A stretch of 59,816 bases of DNA from Clostridia bacterium. Its GTDB lineage: Bacteria; Bacillota; Clostridia; Oscillospirales; CAG-272. A program made the position numbers and the translations under genes. The notes beneath the pieces are model-generated. The model worked only from the letters and a program-made list of their open reading frames with translations. It made no database searches and had not been told where the DNA came from. Below are positions 32,980 through 42,332 of this stretch, in pieces (positions within the stretch are counted from its first letter, which is position 1; each line of letters starts with the position of its first letter). The DNA is taken from contig JAFYPF010000023.1 of assembly GCA_017547655.1 (NCBI GenBank), positions 1-59,816 on the forward strand, read 5' to 3'.

Positions 32980-33969
32980 TCAAAAGTTCCGAAGATAGTC
33001 GTTTACTATTTTTTCAAGGTCGTCGAGAGTCGATGCGTGGTTTACCTTTTCTCGTGCCGATGCCGCACCCTTTTGTCCCTGTATATACCACGCTAAATGC
33101 TTTCTTGCTTCCATAACGCCCGTATATTCACCCTTGTAGTCTATCATTAGCCTTATATGCTCCATAGCTACTTTCATTCGCTCTTCCATGTTAGGAACAC
33201 TGTACGCTCTGCCCTCTAAATACGCCGTTATCTCTTCAAACAAAAAAGGATTTCCCATAGCCCCTCTCGCTATCATAAGCCCGTCACAGCCTGTATATTC
33301 AAGCATTCGCTTCGCATCGTCGGCTGTGTTTATTCCGCCGTTTGCAATAACGGGTATATTTACAGACTCTTTAACGGATTTTATTATATCAATATTTACG
33401 GGATCACGGTACATCTGCGCTTTCGTTCGTCCGTGTACGCATATCGCTTTTGCGCCGTTCTCTTCTACAATTTTTGCAACCTCAACAGCATTTATATGTT
33501 CATCGTCCCACCCCGAACGTATCTTTACCGTTACGGGAATATCTACCACCGCCGAAACTGCCTTGACTATTTCTCCCGCAAGCTTGGGGTTCTTCATCAA
33601 TGCGCTTCCGTCGCCGTTACCCGCTATCTTCGGTACGGGGCACCCCATATTTATATCAATCCCCATCGGATAACACGTATTCTGACAAGCCTTGTAATTA
33701 TTGGTCGCAAGCTTCTTTGCCGACTCTGCCATTATCTCAGGATCGCTGCCGAATATCTGTACAAAAAAGGGAGCCTCATCTTCAGAAAATGCCGCAAGTA
33801 TTGCCGTCTTTGTATCGTTGTAGTGCAGTCCCTTTGCCGATATCATTTCCGATACGGTACATTCTGCGCCGAATTTTCGGCATACACTTCTAAACGCACG
33901 GTCGGATACTCCCGCCAACGGTGCTAAAAACAATCCGTGATTTAATTCAACATTACCGATTTTTAACAA
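32980..33969 (-). CDS. dusB: tRNA-dihydrouridine synthase
   Basis: Dus enzymes reduce uridines in tRNA D loops with FMN and NADPH. The 329-aa protein has LAPLAGVSDRAFR, the catalytic-cysteine region NMGCPVPKIAGNGDGSALM, VKIRSGWDD, HGRTKAQMY and the FMN phosphate-binding IANGGI and GLMIARGAMGNP. I prefer a TTG start at 33969, because MLKIGNVEL aligns with B. subtilis DusB and GGGTGG lies upstream; a GTG 12 bases earlier is possible. It sits just downstream of tRNA-Gln. Confidence 0.95.
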   Translation of the reverse strand: MLKIGNVELNHGLFLAPLAGVSDRAFRSVCRKFGAECTVSEMISAKGLHYNDTKTAILAAFSEDEAPFFVQIFGSDPEIMAESAKKLATNNYKACQNTCYPMGIDINMGCPVPKIAGNGDGSALMKNPKLAGEIVKAVSAVVDIPVTVKIRSGWDDEHINAVEVAKIVEENGAKAICVHGRTKAQMYRDPVNIDIIKSVKESVNIPVIANGGINTADDAKRMLEYTGCDGLMIARGAMGNPFLFEEITAYLEGRAYSVPNMEERMKVAMEHIRLMIDYKGEYTGVMEARKHLAWYIQGQKGAASAREKVNHASTLDDLEKIVNDYLRNF

Positions 33970-34027
33970 CTTTAACCCCACCCTTTCTTTTTATATTTGC
34001 AAATCGCATTACACTGTATAAACAAAA

Positions 34028-34050
34028 ATCCGTCCTCTTGCGAGAACGGA
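34028..34050 (-). terminator. tRNA-Gln terminator
   Basis: Minus strand: CCGTTCTC, loop GCAA, GAGGACGG, then ATTTTTG. Confidence 0.8.
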
Positions 34051-34057
34051 TTCGGTT

Positions 34058-34131
34058 TGGCTGCGGAACTAGGATTCGAACCCAGACAAACAGAGTCAGA
34101 GTCTGCCGTGCTACCGTTACACAATTCCGCA
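34058..34131 (-). tRNA. tRNA-Gln(CTG)
   Basis: Minus strand cloverleaf: acceptor TGCGGAA/TTCCGCA with the weak U1-A72 pair typical of tRNA-Gln, anticodon stem GCAGA/TCTGT around CTCTGAC (anticodon CTG, reads CAG), T loop TTCGAAT, discriminator G and encoded CCA. Confidence 0.93.
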
Positions 34132-34143
34132 TCAACGCCGTAT

Positions 34144-34172
34144 ATTATATCAAAACAAAAACGTTTTGTCAA
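34144..34172 (-). promoter_or_regulatory. sigma-A promoter of tRNA-Gln
   Basis: Minus strand: -35 TTGACA (34167-34172), 17 bases, -10 TATAAT (34144-34149). Confidence 0.85.
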
Positions 34173-34292
34173 TAGTATTTTTTAAAAATCTTTATTGATT
34201 TTTTGCATAATTATCATATCGTTTATTGTTCGATAAAAATATATTTCTATACCTAAAACACACCGATACATAATAATTTAATCGCTTTTCTC

Positions 34293-34320
34293 TTGAAATT
34301 TTCTTTTCCTATGCTATAAT
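34293..34320 (+). promoter_or_regulatory. sigma-A promoter of the esterase gene
   Basis: -35 TTGAAA (34293-34298), 16 bases, -10 TATAAT (34315-34320). Confidence 0.75.
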
Positions 34321-34347
34321 ACCCTTATGGAAAGGCGGTAAGTTTTT

Positions 34348-35127
34348 ATGGCTCTGTTTGAAATGCACTATTATTCAAAGGCTTTGGGGCAACACGTTAC
34401 GCTCAACGTTATACTCCCCGAAATTTCCAAATCACACGAGGGCGTCGGCTCACCTGAGGGCGAATACAAAACCCTCTACCTCTTGCACGGTCTTACCGAC
34501 GACTGCAACGCTTGGTTGCGTAACACCCCCATCGAACGATATGCAAAAAAATATAAAATTGCTGTTGTTATGCCGAGTGTCGCAAGAAGCTGGTATGCCA
34601 ACACACCTTACGGCGTAAACTATTTTACCTTTGTTGCAAAGGAATTGCCCGAGGTATGCCGCAGTTATTTTAAGGGCATATCGGCAAAGCGTAAGAATAA
34701 TTTTATTGCCGGTCTTTCAATGGGCGGTTACGGCGCACTCAAAACCGCCTTAACCTATCCCGAAGACTTTGCGGGTTGCGCTTCGCTCTCAGGTTCGCTC
34801 GATATTACACGCAAGGGTAGACCTACCAACATCAAGGAATGGCGCGGCAACTTCGGCTTCGATTTGCCCGACGCTTTGGCTCTTGAGGGCTCGGAAAACG
34901 ACATTTATGCACTCGCAAGAAAGCTTATTAAAAAAAATGCTTCTTTCCCCAAGCTGTTCTTGTGGTGCGGAAGTGATGACGTAATCATTAAGTTCAACAG
35001 AGATTACTCTCAATTTCTAACCGAGAACAATATCCCTCACGTATTCAAAGAATCAGAGGGAGACCACACTTGGAAATGGTGGGATTTACATATTCAAGAC
35101 GTACTTGAGTTCTTCTTCGGAGAATAA
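34348..35127 (+). CDS. alpha/beta-hydrolase, EstA/tributyrin-esterase (esterase D-like)
   Basis: The 259-aa serine hydrolase shows the nucleophile elbow GLSMGGYGA, LLHGLTDDCNAWLRNT near the oxyanion region, a probable acid in WCGSDD and the catalytic histidine in EGDHTWKWW. It resembles the short-chain ester hydrolases of the COG0627 family, which act on tributyrin, feruloyl esters or S-formylglutathione. It has no signal peptide, so the substrate is cytoplasmic. It has its own promoter, an AAGGCGG ribosome site and a terminator. Confidence 0.9.
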   Translation: MALFEMHYYSKALGQHVTLNVILPEISKSHEGVGSPEGEYKTLYLLHGLTDDCNAWLRNTPIERYAKKYKIAVVMPSVARSWYANTPYGVNYFTFVAKELPEVCRSYFKGISAKRKNNFIAGLSMGGYGALKTALTYPEDFAGCASLSGSLDITRKGRPTNIKEWRGNFGFDLPDALALEGSENDIYALARKLIKKNASFPKLFLWCGSDDVIIKFNRDYSQFLTENNIPHVFKESEGDHTWKWWDLHIQDVLEFFFGE

Positions 35128-35141
35128 TTTAAGCACTTTTT

Positions 35142-35171
35142 TGGGCGCAACCGCAATTATTGGGTTGCGCT
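35142..35171 (+). terminator. terminator of the esterase gene
   Basis: GCGCAACC pairs with GGGTTGCGC around GCAATTATT, then T-rich sequence. Confidence 0.8.
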
Positions 35172-35183
35172 TTATTTATTTGA

Positions 35184-35212
35184 TTGCAATTTGGGATATT
35201 ATATGTTATAAT
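35184..35212 (+). promoter_or_regulatory. sigma-A promoter of the MFS-GDPD operon
   Basis: -35 TTGCAA (35184-35189), 17 bases, -10 TATAAT (35207-35212). Confidence 0.8.
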
Positions 35213-35244
35213 AAAAGAAAATTTTTCTTGTGAGGCCTTTTTTT

Positions 35245-36642
35245 ATGAAACTTAATTACAAACGTACACTCCTTGTGGGTATGGCTTTCTTTCTTATCCT
35301 TGCCTTTTGGCAGGCCTATGACGCCATTATCCCCCTTATTCTCACAAATCACTTCGGTTTGACTCAAGCCGCTTCGGGCGCTGTTATGTCTATCGATAAC
35401 GTACTCGCTGTATTTATGCTCCCTATTTTCGGCGCTGTTTCCGACAGAACCAAAACAAAGTACGGCAAAAGAACACCTTTCATCTTTTTCGGTACTATCG
35501 CTTCGATAATATTCTTTATCGCTCTTACCTTTATAGACAACTATCAGCTTGCAAAAGTTGTCGCCGCAGGTATTCCCGATATTCAGCAAGGCACAATGAC
35601 GACGGCTGAATACTCGGAATACGTTAGACAGCTTACAGTTGATTTAACTATGCAAAATCCTCTTCCGTTGATTGGATTTATCGCAACTGTTCTCGTTGTG
35701 CTTATCGCTATGGCAACGTTCCGTTCGCCCGCAGTTGCGCTTATGCCCGACGTTACCGTTAAGCCTCTTCGTTCAAAGGCTAACGCAATCATCAACCTTA
35801 CGGGCACTGCCGGAGGTATTATTGTTCTCGTTCTTGGTATGGTATTCGCTACGTCTAAAAATTACTATATGGAATATACGGGTTACGTTATTGCCGTGTG
35901 CGCCGTAATGCTTGTCGGATTCATTATCTTTATTCTCTCCGTTAAAGAAAACAAATGGGCGGAAGAAATGGAAGAACAGTCAAAGCTCCTCGAAGACAAA
36001 CAACCAAGCGAATCGGATTCCTCTCGCAAACTATCTAAAGGCGAATTCACTTCCCTACTCCTTATCCTCGCTTCGGTTGCGCTTTGGTATATAGGCTATA
36101 ACTCGATTACAAGTAAATATTCTGTATACGCTACAAATATTCTCGGATTTGATTTTAACTTTACACTTATCATCGCTCAAGCAGCGGCTATCGTTTCATA
36201 TATCCCCCTTGGTATTCTTTCTTCTAAATTCGGCAGAAGAAAAACCATACTCGCAGGTGTCATTATTCTTGCTACGGCGTTTTTTATCGGTAACTTCGTT
36301 ACACCGACAACGCCCGAGGTTATAATGTACCCCGTATTCAGCCTTGCGGGTATCGGTTGGGCTACGATAAACGTTAACTCATTCCCCATGGTCGTTGAAC
36401 TCGCTAAAGGTGGCGACGTCGGTAAATATACCGGTTATTACTACACCGCTTCTATGGCGGCGCAAATCGTCGCTCCTATCCTCTCGGGATTCCTCTATGA
36501 CCTCATTGGTATGAGATATATGTTCTTCGCTTTCGGTACGGCTTTCGTGGCATTTTCGTTTGTTACAATGCTGTTCGTTAAGCACGGAGATTCTAAACCT
36601 TTGCCTAAAAAAAGCAAGCTTGAAGCTATGGACGTCGATTAA
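35245..36642 (+). CDS. MFS transporter, SLC45/GPH sugar-porter type
   Basis: The 465-aa protein has about 12 helices. It carries FWQAYDAIIPLILTNHFGL, then GAVSDRTKTKYGKRTPFI (the motif A region between helices 2 and 3, with the RTPFI typical of sucrose/GPH-type porters), and a similar loop LSSKFGRRKTIL in the second half. A sugar or glycoside is the likely substrate. The ATG at 35245 is favoured over an in-frame codon 15 bases upstream because GTGAGG precedes it. The GDPD gene follows by 3 bases. Confidence 0.88.
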   Translation: MKLNYKRTLLVGMAFFLILAFWQAYDAIIPLILTNHFGLTQAASGAVMSIDNVLAVFMLPIFGAVSDRTKTKYGKRTPFIFFGTIASIIFFIALTFIDNYQLAKVVAAGIPDIQQGTMTTAEYSEYVRQLTVDLTMQNPLPLIGFIATVLVVLIAMATFRSPAVALMPDVTVKPLRSKANAIINLTGTAGGIIVLVLGMVFATSKNYYMEYTGYVIAVCAVMLVGFIIFILSVKENKWAEEMEEQSKLLEDKQPSESDSSRKLSKGEFTSLLLILASVALWYIGYNSITSKYSVYATNILGFDFNFTLIIAQAAAIVSYIPLGILSSKFGRRKTILAGVIILATAFFIGNFVTPTTPEVIMYPVFSLAGIGWATINVNSFPMVVELAKGGDVGKYTGYYYTASMAAQIVAPILSGFLYDLIGMRYMFFAFGTAFVAFSFVTMLFVKHGDSKPLPKKSKLEAMDVD

Positions 36643-36645
36643 ACT

Positions 36646-37455
36646 ATGATTTACTTTTTGATTATATTGGCTTTTATATTATTCTGCATACTGTTGTATA
36701 CTTTTGTTTTGGTTAAACCGAAAAAGCATAACAGCTATAACAAAAATCTGCTTTGCAATTATGCACACCGCGGACTTCACAGCGATAATATCCCCGAAAA
36801 CTCCTTGGCAGCCTTTGGCGCTGCCATTCAAAACGGATACGGAATCGAGCTTGACGTTCAATTATCAAAAGACGGTGTGGTTATGGTATTCCACGATTAT
36901 ACGCTTAACCGTATGACAGGCGTTGAAAAAAAATTGTCGGATTTATCTGCCGATGAATTACAAAAGCTACACCTCAACGATACAAACCAACCTATACCCG
37001 CTTTCAGGCAGGTGCTTGAATTAGTCGACGGCAAGGTCCCATTGCTCGTTGAATTAAAGGGCGAAAACCTTGATACTGCTCTTTGCGAAAAGGTTGCCGA
37101 GCTTCTCTATGATTATAAAGGCGATTACTGCATCGAATCGTTTAATCCGCTGTTGATTAAAGCTATAAAAAAATATCTCCCGAACGTCTTCTGCGGTCAG
37201 CTCTTTACAAATGTTTGCAGAGATAAGAAAAAACATTCGGTTTTGAATATCGTTTTGACCTTTATGGCTTTGAATTTCATTGCAAAACCTAATTTTATTG
37301 CATTTAACCAAACAGACAGAAATGCACTTCCCGTTATACTTACAACTAAACTCTTTAAAGCGCCTAAATTCGTTTGGACCATTAACAACAAAGACGATTT
37401 TGATACGGCTTTGAAAAATAATGAGTACGCAATCTTTGAAAAAATAGCAGCATAA
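36646..37455 (+). CDS. glycerophosphodiester phosphodiesterase family protein
   Basis: GDPD enzymes cleave glycerophosphodiesters to glycerol-3-phosphate and an alcohol. The 269-aa protein has an N-terminal membrane helix (1-23), then the GDPD barrel with metal and catalytic residues in AHRGLHSDNIPENSLAAF (His-Arg and Glu), GIELDVQLSKDGVVMVFHDYTLNRMTG (E-D and the second His), LVELKG and FVWTINNKDD. It is membrane-anchored and probably faces outward. It forms an operon with the MFS gene, which suggests that an exported or imported glycerophosphodiester-type compound links the two. Confidence 0.9.
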   Translation: MIYFLIILAFILFCILLYTFVLVKPKKHNSYNKNLLCNYAHRGLHSDNIPENSLAAFGAAIQNGYGIELDVQLSKDGVVMVFHDYTLNRMTGVEKKLSDLSADELQKLHLNDTNQPIPAFRQVLELVDGKVPLLVELKGENLDTALCEKVAELLYDYKGDYCIESFNPLLIKAIKKYLPNVFCGQLFTNVCRDKKKHSVLNIVLTFMALNFIAKPNFIAFNQTDRNALPVILTTKLFKAPKFVWTINNKDDFDTALKNNEYAIFEKIAA

Positions 37456-37525
37456 GATTTAATTTCAAAAAAATCTTCCTTTTGTCTGTAAAATTTTTTT
37501 GTGAATGCATAGAGGATATATAAAT

Positions 37526-37560
37526 GAAAAACCACCGTTATTTTTTTAACGGTGGTTTTT
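37526..37560. terminator. bidirectional terminator
   Basis: AAAAACCACCGTTA pairs with TAACGGTGGTTTTT around TTTTTT. It ends the GDPD gene and the converging eight-gene operon. Confidence 0.9.
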
Positions 37561-37566
37561 CATTGT

Positions 37567-37767
37567 CTATTGTTTCTTCTTTACTTTTTCTTTTCTGCCG
37601 TCGGGATACTGTACGTAAGTATTGTCAAGTATGCCTCGCATTGATGCTCGAAATTGCTTTAAATACTCGGCGCGAAGTTGGTCTCGTTCCGCTTGTTCTT
37701 CAACTGTCAACCCTTTCTCTTTCGCCTTTTTCGCAAGTTCGTTTATTCTCCCAAGTAATTCGTCCAT
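37567..37767 (-). CDS. DUF896 family protein (YnzC-like)
   Basis: This small 66-aa helical protein (MDELLGRINELAKKAKEKGL, then QAERDQLRAEYLKQFRASMRGILDNT and a basic tail) matches the YnzC/DUF896 family in length and pattern. The family is a two-helix hairpin whose function is unknown; ynzC of B. subtilis lies near yneA in the SOS region. It is the last gene of the operon, 21 bases after mutS2. Confidence 0.9.
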   Translation of the reverse strand: MDELLGRINELAKKAKEKGLTVEEQAERDQLRAEYLKQFRASMRGILDNTYVQYPDGRKEKVKKKQ

Positions 37768-37788
37768 TTCTTTTTTCTTCTTTCTGTC

Positions 37789-40173
37789 TTATTTTAGGTC
37801 AACTATGGTTACGCCATAGTCGCCCTCTCCGTATTTTCCTGCCCTAAATGACTCAACACGGCTATCCTTCTTCAAATACTTCCAAATAGCTGTACGTAAC
37901 GCTCCCGTACCCTTACCGTGAAGTATCGTTACCGACTTAACCGAAGATATCTTCGCATCGTCAAAATACTTGTCTATCATAAACCACGCGTCGTCGCCTA
38001 TCTGTCCTCTTACGTCAATCGTCGGCTTGAAATCTCGCTTGAATGATGCAACCGCACTCACTCTCGCCTTCTCCTTCTTCGCCTCTATCTTCTTAACGCT
38101 TTCGTTCAGTACAAGGTTTGATATATTCGTCTTCGTCTTCAAATTGCCCGTCCGTACCTCAACCACACCGTTTGCATTCGGCAGTTTCGTTACCATTCCG
38201 AGCTTGTTTATGTTAACAAGCAGCACCTCATCGCCTATCTTTAATGGTCTCGGCAATGCATACCCCTCACTAACCTTACGTTCAATAACAGGATCAATCT
38301 CTTCGTCGGCAAACTTAAGTCTTGTTCGAATTATATTTCTCTGCTCCTCAAGTCTCTTCTCCGCATTTTCAGCATCCTTTTGCTTCTTCATCTTGTCAAG
38401 CTGTTCAAGCACAAAATCACTCGTATTTCGCGCACTTCCCAGAATTCTCGCCGCCTGCTCTCTTGCGTTTTTGAGTTCCCTTTCAGCCCTCTTTTCAGCC
38501 TCGAAAATACGGCTCTCGGCAGCCTTCTTATAGCTCTCAAATTCGGCTTTCATTCTCTCAACTTCTTCTGTCCTCGTCTCAAGTTCCATTCGGCTTTCGT
38601 CAAGTCTGCCTATAACCTCTTCAAACTTCTTGTTCTCTTTTGATACAAGCTGTCTTGCGTGGTCAACTATACCTCCGTCAAGTCCCAGTTTCGAAGAAAT
38701 CTCAAACGCATTCGATTTACCGGGCGCACCTATAATAAGTCTATACGTCGGCTTCAACGTATTAACGTCAAACTCGCACGAGCCGTTCGTTACTCCCGCA
38801 GTTTCAAGCGCATAAGCCTTTAATTCTGCATAGTGTGTCGTAGCCGCGCACAATGCGCCTCTATTTCTAACGTATTCAAGCACCGCCATAGCAAGTGCCG
38901 CTCCCTCAACGGGATCTGTTCCCGCGCCAAGCTCGTCAAACAGTACCAACGACTCCGATGACACGTTTTCGGTTATCTTAATTATGTTAACCATGTGCGC
39001 AGAAAACGTCGACAACGACTGCTCTATACTCTGCTCATCACCTATATCTGCGTGTATATCCGAGAAAACGCATATTGATGACGATTCCGAGCAAGGTATA
39101 TGAAGCCCCGACTGCGCCATAAGCGCAAGAAGTCCTATCGTCTTCAACGATACAGTCTTACCTCCCGTATTAGGGCCCGTTATCACAAGTGTATCAAAAT
39201 CTCCGCCGAGCGACACCGATATCGGCACAACGCTCTTCTTATCAAGCAACGGATGTCTTGCGCTAACGAGATTATATTCTCTTTTCTCGGTTATAGTCGG
39301 ACTACACGCCTTCATCGAAACCGACATCTCTGCTTTCGCAAAAATAAACGCAAGTAGAGTTATATTCTCATAATCGAGTGTTATCTCCTCTGCAAAATCG
39401 GCGCACGCCGACGAAAGCATATACAAAATACGCTCAATCTCAAGCTTCTCTTTGTTCTCAAGTTCGCGAAGCTCGTTGTTCGCATCAACAACCGGCATCG
39501 GCTCTATAAACAACGTCGAACCCGTTGACGACGTATCGTGTACAAGTCCCTTTACCTCGTTCTTGTATTCAACCTTTACGGGAATAACGTATCTGCCGTT
39601 TCTTATCGTTATAATATTCTCCTGCAAATACTTCGAATAAACAGGGCTGTTTATATACTTCTGCAAAGTATCTCTTATCTTCGTATTAGTGTTTCTTATC
39701 TTTCTTCTTATATCCCCCAAAGCAGGACTTGCTTCGTCTTCAACAGTATCCTCCGATGGTAACGCTCTGAATATCCTGTTCTCTAAATTCTTGTCCGTAT
39801 AAAGTCTGCCGAATATTTCCTTAAGCCCGTTATCTTCTCTTATATCACACTTCGAATACTCGAGAAGTCCCCTTGCCGTGCGTAATACGTTCGCTATCTC
39901 AAGCAACGTAATAGGTGACAAAACGCCCCCCTTTTTCGCATTGTCTATCGAATGCGATACGTCTGACACGTTACCAAAAGAGGGCATACCGTTCCTATTC
40001 AAATATTCCAACGCATCTGTCGTCTGGTTCTGTATATACTTTATCTCCCAAACGTCATTTGTCGGAACGAGCCTTTTAGCCATCTCCTTTGCGCCTTGTG
40101 TGTGCGCAAACGATGCTAAAATATCAAGAATCTCGCCATATTCTAAAGTTTTTATCGCTTTTTCAAATGCCAT
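37789..40173 (-). CDS. mutS2: endonuclease MutS2
   Basis: The 794-aa MutS2 protein has a lever/clamp region, the MutS ATPase domain with Walker A GPNTGGKT, DELGAGTDP and the STFSAHM motif, then a KOW-like region (GDEVLLVNINKLGMV) and a C-terminal Smr nuclease domain (DVRGQIGDDA, LHGKGTGALR). The LDLR nuclease motif is not clear in the linker. MutS2 limits recombination and can rescue collided ribosomes. It follows recO by 12 bases. Confidence 0.96.
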   Translation of the reverse strand: MAFEKAIKTLEYGEILDILASFAHTQGAKEMAKRLVPTNDVWEIKYIQNQTTDALEYLNRNGMPSFGNVSDVSHSIDNAKKGGVLSPITLLEIANVLRTARGLLEYSKCDIREDNGLKEIFGRLYTDKNLENRIFRALPSEDTVEDEASPALGDIRRKIRNTNTKIRDTLQKYINSPVYSKYLQENIITIRNGRYVIPVKVEYKNEVKGLVHDTSSTGSTLFIEPMPVVDANNELRELENKEKLEIERILYMLSSACADFAEEITLDYENITLLAFIFAKAEMSVSMKACSPTITEKREYNLVSARHPLLDKKSVVPISVSLGGDFDTLVITGPNTGGKTVSLKTIGLLALMAQSGLHIPCSESSSICVFSDIHADIGDEQSIEQSLSTFSAHMVNIIKITENVSSESLVLFDELGAGTDPVEGAALAMAVLEYVRNRGALCAATTHYAELKAYALETAGVTNGSCEFDVNTLKPTYRLIIGAPGKSNAFEISSKLGLDGGIVDHARQLVSKENKKFEEVIGRLDESRMELETRTEEVERMKAEFESYKKAAESRIFEAEKRAERELKNAREQAARILGSARNTSDFVLEQLDKMKKQKDAENAEKRLEEQRNIIRTRLKFADEEIDPVIERKVSEGYALPRPLKIGDEVLLVNINKLGMVTKLPNANGVVEVRTGNLKTKTNISNLVLNESVKKIEAKKEKARVSAVASFKRDFKPTIDVRGQIGDDAWFMIDKYFDDAKISSVKSVTILHGKGTGALRTAIWKYLKKDSRVESFRAGKYGEGDYGVTIVDLK

Positions 40174-40185
40174 TATTTTTTCTCT

Positions 40186-40983
40186 CTATTTTTTTATTTG
40201 TTCGTTATATAAATCAAGTGTAACAAATGATTTGCCTACCTGGTGAAGCAGATATTTCTCGCATATATTCGAAAAATCCCTGAAAGGCTCTTCGTTCAGC
40301 ATAAACGAAAACAGTCGCTCTATCTTCGAATTCGAAACGTATTGAATAGCTACAACCACCGACGGCACAACTGCTATATACGTTCCCATACTCTCTTTTT
40401 CATAAGCATACTTTTGTTCTTCCTCGTACGACATTAAGCAGACTTTGCATAGCATATCGCCGTTAACCAAATCAAAATAATATACTTCCTCGCCTACAAC
40501 TCCGCAGTTACGGCAATTAGACACGTTCGGCCCCACTCCCATCTCCACACAAGCACGTAATTCAAATGCGCTTTTTATCTTTGTAGGTGGAAATAAGTCT
40601 GCTGACAGCGCATAAAGCGAATTCAACAGCAATCGCAATACTCCGTCCTGTCTTTCGCCCTCAACGCATATCTCGTTTACTACCTCAAGGAAATACTGAC
40701 CTAAAAACAGCTTGTCAATACTGTTCACTATATCAAAAAACGCCTCTATGTAATCCGCCTCTTTTATATAGTAAAAGTCCTTCTTGCGATTCAATACGTA
40801 TTCCGAATAACAAAATAATCTTGTCGACGTAAGATATTTACTCTTGTTGCTTCTTGCGCCATGACAATACACGGATATAAGTCCGTATTCCGCAGTCAAT
40901 ACACTTATTATCTTGTCATTGTCCTTATACTGTGTAGACCTTGTTACTATTCCCTTTACCTTAATTAAATCATTCTCTGCCAT
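40186..40983 (-). CDS. recO: DNA repair protein RecO
   Basis: RecO helps load RecA on single-stranded DNA together with RecR. The 265-aa protein has an N-terminal OB fold (IKVKGIVTRSTQYKDNDKIISVLT) and a C-terminal helical domain with a four-Cys zinc site (CRNCG and CKVC). Its ATG overlaps the TGA of era, as in other Firmicutes. Confidence 0.95.
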   Translation of the reverse strand: MAENDLIKVKGIVTRSTQYKDNDKIISVLTAEYGLISVYCHGARSNKSKYLTSTRLFCYSEYVLNRKKDFYYIKEADYIEAFFDIVNSIDKLFLGQYFLEVVNEICVEGERQDGVLRLLLNSLYALSADLFPPTKIKSAFELRACVEMGVGPNVSNCRNCGVVGEEVYYFDLVNGDMLCKVCLMSYEEEQKYAYEKESMGTYIAVVPSVVVAIQYVSNSKIERLFSFMLNEEPFRDFSNICEKYLLHQVGKSFVTLDLYNEQIKK

Positions 40984-41867
40984 CAGTCAAGTTTAAAACC
41001 GAAATTGGATATTACAGACTGTGAATCTCTCCAATTTTCCTTTACCTTTACCCAAATATTCAAATATACTTTCGTATCGAAAAATGCTTCCATATCTTCT
41101 CTTGCATAACTGCCAATTTTCTTTAAAGTCTCACCGCGTTTGCCTATTATAATACCCTTGTGGCTTTCCTTCTCGCAGTAAATAGTCGCATTTATCTTGA
41201 GAAGCTTCTGTCCCTCTTCAAAAGACTCAACTATTACTGCTGTTCCGTGCGGAATCTCCTCGTCAAGCGTTCTTAAAAGCTTCTCTCTTATTATCTCGGC
41301 GGCAATCTGTCTTTCGGGTTGGTCTGTCAATGCGCTCTCGGGGAAAAACCAATCGCCCTCTTCCATAAAGCCTTCCGCTTCTTTCAATACTATATCGGTT
41401 CCGTCATTTTTAACTGCAGAAATCGGTATAATCGAATTGAAATCGTGCAACGCAGAGTACGCCTTTATGCACTCGCCTATCTGCTCGGGCTCTGCCTTGT
41501 CAGTCTTGTTTATTACAAGAATTGAGGGTAACTCATGCTTCTTTATTCTTTCAATAAAGCCCTCTTCAATTTGTCCGGGTTCATAAGTCGCATCAACAAC
41601 AAGAATCACCGCGTCCGATTCTCCTACAGTCTTGCGCACGTTCTTTACCATAATGTCGCCGAGCTTCGTCTTGGGCTTGTGCATACCGGGGGTATCAAGG
41701 AATACGTACTGGTCCTCGCCCTTTGTGAGAATACCCGTTATTCTGTTTCTTGTTGTCTGCGGTTTCTTTGATACTATCGCAATCTTCTCGCCCATAAGAG
41801 CGTTGAGTAACGTTGATTTTCCTACGTTCGGTCTTCCTACTATCGCTATAAATGCTGTTCTTTTCAT
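40983..41867 (-). CDS. era: GTPase Era
   Basis: Era binds the 3' end of 16S rRNA during 30S subunit assembly. The 294-aa protein has P-loop GRPNVGKS (11-18), switch region KPQTTRNRI, DTPG, NKTD and a C-terminal KH domain with IIGKRGETLKKIG. It sits between ybeY and recO. The stop is TGA, overlapping the recO start. Confidence 0.98.
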   Translation of the reverse strand: MKRTAFIAIVGRPNVGKSTLLNALMGEKIAIVSKKPQTTRNRITGILTKGEDQYVFLDTPGMHKPKTKLGDIMVKNVRKTVGESDAVILVVDATYEPGQIEEGFIERIKKHELPSILVINKTDKAEPEQIGECIKAYSALHDFNSIIPISAVKNDGTDIVLKEAEGFMEEGDWFFPESALTDQPERQIAAEIIREKLLRTLDEEIPHGTAVIVESFEEGQKLLKINATIYCEKESHKGIIIGKRGETLKKIGSYAREDMEAFFDTKVYLNIWVKVKENWRDSQSVISNFGFKLD

Positions 41868-41889
41868 TTCTACCTCTTAACTGTTTTAA

Positions 41890-42330
41890 TTATCTAATCT
41901 GTCCTATTTGTTTTAATACTTCTTCTTGCTTTTCAAACATTTCTTTTTCGTCTTCTTCGCTTGTTTCGTGGTCATAGCCAAGAAGATGCAAACAAGAGTG
42001 TACGCACAAAAATGATATTTCTCGCTCAAGCGAATGTCCGTATTCTTCCGCTTGTTCTTTTGCCTTTTCGAGCGAAATTACTATATCTCCCAACATATCG
42101 TCCTCGTCCATAGGGAAAGATAATACGTCGGTCTCTCGGTCTATTTCTCTGTATTCCTTGTTCAGTTCTCTTATATTCTCATTGTCGGTAAGGGTTATCG
42201 ATATTTCGCAGTCGTTGTCAACCCCCTCATATGCCAACGTTCCCTCTACCGCTTTCTTTACAAGCTCCTCGTATTCGGGAACAAACTCAATTTTTTCTTG
42301 CTCGTTCGTTATATAGTAAGTTACTTTCAT
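41890..42330 (-). CDS. ybeY: endoribonuclease YbeY
   Basis: YbeY is a metal-dependent RNase for 16S rRNA 3' maturation and ribosome quality control. The 146-aa protein has the zinc motif HSCLHLLGYDH (H111, H115, H121) and the upstream DVLSFP stretch typical of the family. It lies 2 bases after phoH, the standard arrangement. Confidence 0.97.
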   Translation of the reverse strand: MKVTYYITNEQEKIEFVPEYEELVKKAVEGTLAYEGVDNDCEISITLTDNENIRELNKEYREIDRETDVLSFPMDEDDMLGDIVISLEKAKEQAEEYGHSLEREISFLCVHSCLHLLGYDHETSEEDEKEMFEKQEEVLKQIGQIR

Positions 42331-42332
42331 AT